DNA from: Candidatus Sulfotelmatobacter sp.
GTDB lineage: Bacteria > Vulcanimicrobiota > Vulcanimicrobiia > Vulcanimicrobiales > Vulcanimicrobiaceae
Length of the DNA stretch: 62,198 bases
Reading direction: 5' to 3'
NCBI GenBank assembly: GCA_035504415.1
Contig: DATJRY010000004.1
Location: forward strand, 1-62,198
Made by a program: the position numbers and the translations under genes. How positions within the stretch are numbered: position 1 is the stretch's first letter; each line of letters starts with the position of its first letter. Of the stretch, positions 15,923-22,384 are shown piece after piece. Below the pieces are notes generated by a model that was given only the letters and a program-made list of their open reading frames with translations, had not been told where the DNA came from and made no database searches.

Positions 15923-17077
15923 ATGAACCGTAAGCAGCTATTCAATCGCGGCGATTTCTTACTCTCCGGAACAGCACTCGGTCTGGCAGGGTGCTCTGCG
16001 ACGTCGGCGTCGCGGCCGCCGGTCATCTCGACCAAATCGCCAAACCCAAATGAGGAATATCTCGTACTCTACCCTGACGCGATTACTTCTCAGGTATTGT
16101 ACGCAGGCACGGTGCTGTTCACGAACTCCCTCGTGAATAACGTACTCAAGGTCATAAGCTTCAATCGTTTATCGATTTCGATCCCGCTCTTCACCGACAC
16201 CGAGGCGGCCGAGGCACAACTTCCCGGACAGCCGATCGGCTTGCAGCCGAAACAGAGCACGAACTTCCAGCCTTGGCCTACGAAGGACAACAAGGGAATC
16301 ATGTTCGCCTCAGGGTCGTCCAGAATCGCAGTGAAGCAGATCGATGAGGCGATACGGCTGCGCTTGTTCTCGAGGGGCATACCGAACGCGACATCGGAAC
16401 TCTCGCTCGATTCGCGGGGCTTCATCACATTCAAGAACAATCAGCTCACCACCAGGAGCGCTCCTCTCAGCGTGAGCATTCGGCTTGCTGCATTTCGGAC
16501 GAACGCGACGAGCACCAGTGCGCGCAAGGTCACGTTACGTGCGCGCAAAAAGGTGACCGGCCAAACAGCTTACGACTCGATTCGACCCGCTGGCGGCCGC
16601 AATGCCGCCGCGACCACCCGAAAAGCGATGCTGACCTCGCATATGGGAACGGCCGATGCGACGACGGTCGGCAGCGGTGTCGCCACCGGTGGAGGAGGAG
16701 GCGGGGGCGGCGTGATCGTCAGTGCTTGCACGTTAGGAACGATGGCACCATTGTCCGTGGCACGGAAGGCCGCGAGCGCCAGCCAGCAGGCATCCAGTGC
16801 ATTGCTCGCGTCGGCGACGAGCTTAGTTGCGATCGTTCGGAACTATGAGAGCGTGCAGGCATCGCTCAGCGAGTGGATCGTCGACGTTGTCCTCAAGGGG
16901 GGGCTCTCGCTTCCGAACGCAGGCGGAATCGTTCCGGGTGCGGCACAGTCGAACGCGACCGTAGCGGCCGTCGAGATCGCGGCCTCGCTCTTCACTCTCG
17001 GGGGTACCGTAGACGCCTTGACTTCGCTGAGAGAGGGCTACGCCACTTTCCTGCGTGCGTCAGGTGCCGAGGCATAG
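15923..17077 (+). CDS. lipoprotein of unknown function
   Basis: The product has 384 residues. AGGAGGG precedes the ATG. The N-terminus MNRKQLFNRGDFLLSGTALG runs into LAGC, a lipobox with Cys at about 24. The middle is rich in Ser, Thr and basic residues. A polyglycine tract (TGGGGGGGGV) separates it from a C-terminal amphipathic or hydrophobic helical region (ARKAASASQQASSALLAS, NATVAAVEIAASLFTL). The shape suggests a surface-anchored stalk plus helical bundle. It is tightly coupled to the preceding secreted protein. Function unknown. Confidence 0.6.
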   Translation: MNRKQLFNRGDFLLSGTALGLAGCSATSASRPPVISTKSPNPNEEYLVLYPDAITSQVLYAGTVLFTNSLVNNVLKVISFNRLSISIPLFTDTEAAEAQLPGQPIGLQPKQSTNFQPWPTKDNKGIMFASGSSRIAVKQIDEAIRLRLFSRGIPNATSELSLDSRGFITFKNNQLTTRSAPLSVSIRLAAFRTNATSTSARKVTLRARKKVTGQTAYDSIRPAGGRNAAATTRKAMLTSHMGTADATTVGSGVATGGGGGGGGVIVSACTLGTMAPLSVARKAASASQQASSALLASATSLVAIVRNYESVQASLSEWIVDVVLKGGLSLPNAGGIVPGAAQSNATVAAVEIAASLFTLGGTVDALTSLREGYATFLRASGAEA

Positions 17078-17473
17078 TCAGTGACCGTCGGCATCGACCA
17101 GCGAGAGCGCAGAAGCATGCTTCACGTGAAGACGCGCCTTCTTGCTTGCGCTCCCGATGTCGACCCGAAACGTATAGCTGCCCGGAACTCGGAAGACGAA
17201 TCCGGCGAGGGAGTTTATCTGCGCTTGGCTCCAAAGGAATGCCTTCGGGGGCTCAAGCCGAGCTTGCAGGATTTCTCCCCGCGGCGTTGTCACCGTGAGA
17301 TGCGGAGCAGCCCCTGACGCGCGTCCTTCCCACACGATCACCAGGAACGGGGCGGTCGCCGCATCGACTCGAAAAGGGAATGCTGGCACCTCGAGTGAGT
17401 CGAATTTTTCGACAAGCTCGAGCGTTTCGCCGACCATGTGCCATCGCATGCAGAACGCGAGACGCACGGGCAT
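17078..17473 (-). CDS. DUF6941-like small beta-fold protein
   Basis: The product has 131 residues from ATG at 17473 (a GTG at 17512 would add 13). The sequence begins with VRLAFCMRWHMVGETLELVE, continues FDSLEVPAFPFRVDA, and ends FRVPGSYTFRVDIG. This order of a short strand, a sentence-like FPF segment and a terminal GSYTFRV strand resembles DUF6941-type proteins of about 130 residues, whose function is unknown. It is convergent with the lipoprotein gene and divergent from Fic with a 66-nt gap. The family link is tentative. Confidence 0.55.
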   Translation of the reverse strand: MPVRLAFCMRWHMVGETLELVEKFDSLEVPAFPFRVDAATAPFLVIVWEGRASGAAPHLTVTTPRGEILQARLEPPKAFLWSQAQINSLAGFVFRVPGSYTFRVDIGSASKKARLHVKHASALSLVDADGH

Positions 17474-17539
17474 CACTTCATGCGTGAATGCACTCGCTGA
17501 TGAGTTCTCCACAATCGTCCTTCAACGAAGCGTACGCGG

Positions 17540-18628
17540 GTGTGGGTCGACGCGTCCGGTAGTCGGGCGTTTGTGCCCGACGACTTACGGTTCGACGAAC
17601 TGGTCGAGTTTCCTGACGCGCGGTTCCCCGAGTTCTTCACTGCGATCCATGAGATCGAGGGGACCCTTCGCGCGCAGCGTCGACGGGCCGTCTTCTATCG
17701 GTTGTTGCTCCAGCGCGACGCCAACTCGTTCTCTCCACGCCTGGCGGGCGAAAGGCTTACCGATCTGGCGTACGTCAACGTGCCTTTTGCCGAGGTTCAC
17801 CTTTTTTCCAGCGCGCAAGAGCTATGCTTTGCCCGCGCGGCGCAGTATCTCTTCGAGCACTTCAGCACCCACGACTTGCTGCGTGTGCTTTGCCAAGCAC
17901 AACGACGCCTAGTGCCCGATCAAGTGGGCGCCGGTACGATCCGGTCAACGCCTGTGTGGATGGGCCGGCGTGCTACGCAAGTCGAGGACGCCTTCGTCAT
18001 ACTTACGCCGCCAGAATACGTTCGGCCGGCTCTTGAACGCTTCGCCTCGGCTCTCGATTCAGTTCCCCCAGAGTTCCGGCTAGCGAGCGTGGCGATGGCT
18101 CATTTTCAACTCGTCGCGATCCACCCATTTCGTGACGCGAACGGTCGTCTCGTCCGCGCGTTCACTCCGGCGCTAATGCGTAAGCTCGGACTACTTCGAC
18201 AGCCTTCACTATTCGTAAGCGAGGAGCTTCGCCTGCGGCAATGGGAGTATTATCGCCGACTCGAATCACTTGAACACTTTGACGAGTTGTCGGCCTGGAT
18301 ATCGTTCTTTGTCCGCGTCTTGACGGCACAAGCGTGGCGCACGGTAACACTTCTACGCCTTACCGCGTACGTCCGATCTGACATCGCGGCGCGGTTCAAA
18401 GACGCCGGCGCCCCCACTTCGAGCGCTATCGCGCTCGCGGACGAGGTTCTCCTCAATCCGACGCTCTCACGATCTCGCATCGCGGCGGCATTGGGGCTGC
18501 ACGAGCCGGAGTCTTCGGCGATTTTGAGCCGACTTACGGGTGCATATGGCTTGGCGAAATGCACCGACGATGATGATCCACTCTTTCAGTTCGGCGACAT
18601 AGTCGAACTATTTCGCCAGGAGAAGTGA
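17540..18628 (+). CDS. Fic-family protein (AMP/NMP-transferase) with C-terminal winged helix
   Basis: The product has 362 residues from GTG at 17540. The Fic motif HPFRDANGR is at 195-203, with catalytic H195 intact. The upstream target-flap region (GTIRSTPVWMGRRATQVEDA) also fits. The N-terminal helix that normally carries the auto-inhibitory [S/T]xxxE[G/N] reads IHEIEGT (36-42), so the Glu-Gly is kept but the Ser/Thr is Ile. A winged-helix-like C-terminus (LSRSRIAAALGLHEPESSAI) is typical of class II Fic proteins. It would transfer AMP or another nucleotide to a protein target. The stop overlaps the nucleotidyltransferase start (TGATG). Confidence 0.85.
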   Translation: MWVDASGSRAFVPDDLRFDELVEFPDARFPEFFTAIHEIEGTLRAQRRRAVFYRLLLQRDANSFSPRLAGERLTDLAYVNVPFAEVHLFSSAQELCFARAAQYLFEHFSTHDLLRVLCQAQRRLVPDQVGAGTIRSTPVWMGRRATQVEDAFVILTPPEYVRPALERFASALDSVPPEFRLASVAMAHFQLVAIHPFRDANGRLVRAFTPALMRKLGLLRQPSLFVSEELRLRQWEYYRRLESLEHFDELSAWISFFVRVLTAQAWRTVTLLRLTAYVRSDIAARFKDAGAPTSSAIALADEVLLNPTLSRSRIAAALGLHEPESSAILSRLTGAYGLAKCTDDDDPLFQFGDIVELFRQEK

Positions 18629-19347
18629 TGGAACGTACGACGGTCGGCCGTTGGCACATGGACGCGCTCGTCGACGTTGCGCGTGAGCTCGGCGAGTGCG
18701 ACCCACTGGCGGTTCTCGTCACTGGCTCCGTTGCGCTCGGGACCGCAACGGTCGAAAGTGATATCGACCTGTACGCCATCGTCCCGGATTGTCTTCCGAC
18801 ACGCGTCTTTCGACGGTCGCTCCGTTTGGGAGCGGACGTAGATCTTTGGATCATAGATGCGGGCTACGTGAGAGACAGCTTCTGGAACAACGCCGGGCTC
18901 CTCTACTGCTTCGCAGTGGGCATTCCCGTATTGGATTCGCACGGCATACTTTCGTCGCTCGTCGTCGAGGCAAAGATCCGCTACGCAGCTGGCCCCAGAC
19001 CCATTGATCCGCAAATCGCGGCTCAGCTTCGCCATCGTATCGTGACGATTCTCGATGACTGCGAGCGCATGGCTCGAACGCAGGAGCGCCCAGATACGAT
19101 GCTTTTCAGCAATTCTGCGCTCCGCACGATCCTCAAAGTGCACTGCGGTCTTACGCGCCTGTGGTCGCACGACGACCGCGTGATCATGGCGAACCTACGA
19201 GCCTACAGTCCAGCAGTCGCCAAGCTTACTGAGCGAATCTTGGACGAGACCACGGTAACGGGACGAGCCGAACTGCTTCGCGAGCTTGGCGAACTCGTGC
19301 TGGAGCCGCATGGGGGACTACTCCGATACTTCCAAACCTCTCTATAA
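18628..19347 (+). CDS. nucleotidyltransferase (polymerase-beta / MNT-like)
   Basis: The product has 239 residues from ATG at 18628, overlapping the Fic stop by 1 nt. The nucleotidyltransferase signature is LVTGSVALGTATVESDIDLY, with GS at 33-34, acidic D45 and D47, and a third acidic residue D72 (VDLWIID). A helical C-terminal domain of about 140 residues follows, like aminoglycoside-type or MNT-type enzymes. Such proteins add AMP to a small molecule or to a partner toxin. Coupling to Fic suggests a two-component nucleotidylation system; a toxin-antitoxin pair is inference. Confidence 0.75.
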   Translation: MERTTVGRWHMDALVDVARELGECDPLAVLVTGSVALGTATVESDIDLYAIVPDCLPTRVFRRSLRLGADVDLWIIDAGYVRDSFWNNAGLLYCFAVGIPVLDSHGILSSLVVEAKIRYAAGPRPIDPQIAAQLRHRIVTILDDCERMARTQERPDTMLFSNSALRTILKVHCGLTRLWSHDDRVIMANLRAYSPAVAKLTERILDETTVTGRAELLRELGELVLEPHGGLLRYFQTSL

Positions 19348-19358
19348 CGCAATTGTTC

Positions 19359-20303
19359 TCAGTCATACCCGTAAGCGTGCGCGAGCCTTTGAACCTCGGG
19401 TCGGAAGCCGCCGCGATCGGTTCGCCATCGAAGTGCGCCATCCAATCCGGGCACGCTGAACTGGGACCGCAGAGTCGGATCTCGGAAGAACTTCCGATCG
19501 CCGCCGCCGCTCAAGCCGGCTCTCGGCCGTGCGGCGAAGTCCCAACGCTCCGGGTGCAACGCCGTTTCGGCCATCGGAAGGCCGAGCCATGCGAAGATGT
19601 GCGGCAGAAAGCGGCCCGGCGCGGTCACCACGTCCTCGCCGCGCAAGCGGATCCAGCGGGCTTCATCGATCCCAGCGAGAAAGTCGTCTATTCGACGATG
19701 TCGTCGCAGCCACGAGTTCTGCGGATCGATCGCACCCGTATCCGAATCCATGACTCCATAGAAAATCGATTCGTCGTTTTCGAGCAAGCGCATCACGGTC
19801 GCCACGTCGTTCCCGTTGAGCATTGCCAGGAGCGTATCGACGAGCGATGCACCATAGCTCCGCGGGTGCCGAGTGAGGTGGATAAAGCGTGCACGCTTGG
19901 AGAAGAAGCGCTCGATCCTGGCCAAATGCTCCAGACGAGCGGTAGTCATCGGCGTCTTCTCGATGATCCTTCGGGGATGAGCGCGTTTGCGCAACTCGTC
20001 GAACACGGCACGGGTCGATCGGCGACGCTGGCGCCCGATCCATTCTTGTGCGGCGACGAGTGCGCCATCGGTTTGCCCTTCGAAGACCTGCTGTGCGACG
20101 GCGCGAATGAGGCCGTCGACAAAGATGCAATTGTCGGCATCACGCAAATATTCGGCCATCGTATCTCGTACGAAGAGGCACGTCTCAGGCAGCGCATAGA
20201 GTTCCGGATGACATCCCAGCATCGCCGAAACGACCGTACTAAACGACCTTCCGGGCGAAAGGATTACCAAAGGCGGCATGAGATCGCCAGCAAGACGAGA
20301 CAT
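19359..20303 (-). CDS. sulfotransferase-family protein 1
   Basis: The product has 314 residues. The start at 20303 is supported by GGAG 9 nt upstream. The 5'-phosphosulfate loop is SPGRSFSTVVSAMLGCHPE at about residues 16-34, with the unusual GRSFS in place of the common RSGTT. The second binding region is FIHLTRHPRSYGASLVD. Members move sulfate from PAPS to a hydroxyl or amine. It stands head-to-head with a second sulfotransferase gene, 41 nt apart. Acceptor unknown; a heparan- or carbohydrate-like acceptor is not supported by anything nearby. Confidence 0.8.
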   Translation of the reverse strand: MSRLAGDLMPPLVILSPGRSFSTVVSAMLGCHPELYALPETCLFVRDTMAEYLRDADNCIFVDGLIRAVAQQVFEGQTDGALVAAQEWIGRQRRRSTRAVFDELRKRAHPRRIIEKTPMTTARLEHLARIERFFSKRARFIHLTRHPRSYGASLVDTLLAMLNGNDVATVMRLLENDESIFYGVMDSDTGAIDPQNSWLRRHRRIDDFLAGIDEARWIRLRGEDVVTAPGRFLPHIFAWLGLPMAETALHPERWDFAARPRAGLSGGGDRKFFRDPTLRSQFSVPGLDGALRWRTDRGGFRPEVQRLAHAYGYD

Positions 20304-20344
20304 GTAAACTCCAGGCCGGTGCAGGTACGCTTCGAGGAGAGCTC

Positions 20345-21136
20345 TTGCAAGTCTTTGTGTTAGGTGCGCCGCGCAGTGGTACGACGGTCGTCGGTAACTT
20401 TATTGCCTCGCATCCGCAGTGCAGCGACCTTGGGGAATACTACGGCTTTTACCTCACGCTCGACCAAGCTCCCCGCCTCATGCAGCGCATGCCGACGCCG
20501 CACAGAGATGCGTTCTTGGCGGACCTGTTCGAGGCTAGTGTCGGGTTTGCCGAGCGCACGTTGATCGACGGCCGATCCTTCTGGTGCGACCATACCCCGC
20601 ACAACCTCTTGGTCGCCTCATCTCTCGTCGCACGGTTCCCGTCTGCGGTCTTCATTTTGATGCTGCGCCACTACCGGGGTTGCATCCAGAGCCTGCGCCG
20701 ATCGTACGCCGAGGGATACCCCTGGGCTGGGATTCGTTTCATGGACAGCGCTCAACTGTGGGCCGACTTCTACGAACGCGTCGATGCGTTGCCGCCTGAC
20801 CGCACGTTGCCGGTTTCGTACGACGCATTGTGCGCGGAGCCCGGCTCGGAAGTAGAGCGCATCACATCCTTCCTTGCAGATCGCGTGGGGGTTGCCGCGG
20901 CCGCTTTCGATCACGCCATCTTTGCCAGTAGTCATGCGACAAAGACCTCTCGCCCCACGCTCGCGACCACCGATGGCGCGACGACGTTCTTCCGCAGAAA
21001 GTCGTCGTTCGACGCAAACGCTTGGGGCGATGGGTATGAAGCGGCGGCCCACATCCACGTCGCCCCCGTCGACGCGTTGCTTCGGAAACGATACCCCGCT
21101 GTTTATCGCGAAGCGACGTCGGTTCCGGACTGCTGA
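20345..21136 (+). CDS. sulfotransferase-family protein 2
   Basis: The product has 263 residues from TTG at 20345, with GAGGAG just upstream. The P-loop VLGAPRSGTTVVGNFIASHP at 5-24 is the classic PAPS-binding loop. FILMLRHYRGCIQSLRRSY carries the 3'-phosphate-binding Arg and Ser. It is shorter than most PAPS sulfotransferases. It is divergent from sulfotransferase 1, so both may be controlled from one short promoter region. Base composition fits the lower-GC island. Confidence 0.8.
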   Translation: MQVFVLGAPRSGTTVVGNFIASHPQCSDLGEYYGFYLTLDQAPRLMQRMPTPHRDAFLADLFEASVGFAERTLIDGRSFWCDHTPHNLLVASSLVARFPSAVFILMLRHYRGCIQSLRRSYAEGYPWAGIRFMDSAQLWADFYERVDALPPDRTLPVSYDALCAEPGSEVERITSFLADRVGVAAAAFDHAIFASSHATKTSRPTLATTDGATTFFRRKSSFDANAWGDGYEAAAHIHVAPVDALLRKRYPAVYREATSVPDC

Positions 21137-21323
21137 CTGAGGCGGAGCAACCGGGGACTCGCGCATAGCGGGCAGTCGGTCGCACGGCCTTTGATCCGCC
21201 CGCCGAGAGAGACGCGGCATGCCGGCCGACCCTCGCCTCAGCCGTGCCGACCTGTGCCCCGGCCGTTCGGATGACCGGCGAGCAGCGGGTCCCGGCATGG
21301 CGCGCCGCGTAAAAGGAGCGGTC

Positions 21324-21560
21324 GTGATCGACGAAGCGACGATAGCTGGGATCCTGCGGCAAACGATGCCCGACGCCGAGGTCCGGGTCTTCGACCTGAC
21401 CGGCACCATGGACCACCTCGAGGTGTTCGTACGTACGAACGCGTTCGCGGGCGTCTCGCCGCTCGACCGGCACCGCATGGTCGAACGGGCCCTGGCGCCG
21501 GCCCGCGCCGACGGACGCATCCACGCGCTCCAGATTCGCACCGCTACCCCTGAGGGATGA
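21324..21560 (+). CDS. BolA-family protein
   Basis: The product has 78 residues from GTG at 21324, after AAAAGGAGCGG. The core IDEATIAGILRQTMPDAEVRV and the LEVFVRTNAFAGVSPLDRHR segment match the class II KH-like BolA fold; FAGVSPLDRHRMV is the conserved FxGxSxxxRHxxV. BolA proteins bind [2Fe-2S] together with CGFS glutaredoxins and act in iron-sulfur delivery. The next gene, 1 nt after the stop, is exactly such a glutaredoxin. The 187 nt upstream of it hold no recognised element. Confidence 0.9.
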   Translation: MIDEATIAGILRQTMPDAEVRVFDLTGTMDHLEVFVRTNAFAGVSPLDRHRMVERALAPARADGRIHALQIRTATPEG

Positions 21561-21561
21561 C

Positions 21562-21912
21562 ATGACCGACCTGAAAGACGAGATCACGCGCGAGATCGCC
21601 GACAACACGATCCTCGTCTACGGCAAGGGCACGAAGGACGCGCCGCGCTGCGGGTTCACGGCCGAGACGATCCAGTTCTTCAACGCCTTCGGCTACCCGT
21701 TCGAGGTCGTCGACGTCCTCGAGAACGTGCCCAAGCGCCAAGCACTCTCCGAGCTGACCGACTGGCAGACGCTGCCCAAGGTCTTCATCAAGGGCCAGTT
21801 CTACGGCGACACCGACATCCTCGAGCCGATGGCCCGCAGCGGCGAGCTGACGAAGGTGCTCGAAGCGGCGTTCGCAGGGACCGGCGTACAACCGACGATC
21901 CAGCTGCGCTAG
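21562..21912 (+). CDS. grxD: monothiol glutaredoxin, CGFT variant (Grx4/GrxD type)
   Basis: The product has 116 residues. The thioredoxin-like fold shows GTKDAPRCGFTAETIQFFN, where the usual active site CGFS reads CGFT. WQTLPKVFIKGQFYGDTDI is the conserved TVP/GG glutathione-binding region. These proteins bind a bridging [2Fe-2S] cluster with glutathione and hand it on, often in complex with BolA. The BolA gene directly upstream fits this. The Thr replaces the Ser by a conservative change. Confidence 0.88.
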   Translation: MTDLKDEITREIADNTILVYGKGTKDAPRCGFTAETIQFFNAFGYPFEVVDVLENVPKRQALSELTDWQTLPKVFIKGQFYGDTDILEPMARSGELTKVLEAAFAGTGVQPTIQLR

Positions 21913-21915
21913 CCG

Positions 21916-22380
21916 TTGCTGGAGCTCTATCCGCACGGGGGCGAAGCCGATTGGCTTCGCTCCTTCCGTTTCGCGGTCGACGTGCGCCCGCGGTTCTGCG
22001 AGACCGACGGCCTCGGGCACGTGAGCAACACCGTCTACACGACGTACTGGGAGCTGGCGCGCCTGCAGTACCTCGCGCACGTCGGCGAAGCCGACGACGC
22101 CCCGCGCCGCGCGTTCCCGTTCAATCACATGGCCGCCGAGATCGCGATGCGGCTGCTGCGCCCGTGCTTCTACGACGAGCCGCTCGCGGTCCACGCGCGC
22201 GTCGTCGCACTCGGCCGCTCGTCGGCCGTGATGGAGCACGCGCTGGCGGCCGGGACGGACATCCGCGCGATCGCGCGCATCGCGTTCGTCGCCAGCGACG
22301 GTGAACGCACCGTCCCGTGGACACCGGGCCAGCGCGCGAAGCTCGAGGCCTTCGAGCAACGCGCGCTGCCGGCGCCCTAG
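21916..22380 (+). CDS. hotdog-fold acyl-CoA thioesterase
   Basis: The product has 154 residues from TTG at 21916, 3 nt after the glutaredoxin stop. The family motif is FCETDGLGHVSNTVYTTYWE, the D-x-x-G-H-(V/T)-N-N region of 4-hydroxybenzoyl-CoA thioesterase-type enzymes, with a Ser in place of the first Asn and catalytic Asp kept. NHMAAEIAMRLLRPCFYDEP matches the second strand. It hydrolyses a CoA thioester in the cytosol. It converges with the TonB receptor gene ending at 22385. Confidence 0.8.
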   Translation: MLELYPHGGEADWLRSFRFAVDVRPRFCETDGLGHVSNTVYTTYWELARLQYLAHVGEADDAPRRAFPFNHMAAEIAMRLLRPCFYDEPLAVHARVVALGRSSAVMEHALAAGTDIRAIARIAFVASDGERTVPWTPGQRAKLEAFEQRALPAP

Positions 22381-22384
22381 GCGA

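Noticed and set aside
17474-17512. GTG start for the DUF6941-like gene
   Set aside because: The ATG at 17473 matches the usual opening of relatives; the extra 13 residues look unstructured.
21137-21323. possible SAM- or cobalamin-type riboswitch upstream of bolA
   Set aside because: I saw short complementary pieces but no conserved box of any riboswitch I know; upstream frame MPADPRL is likely non-coding.
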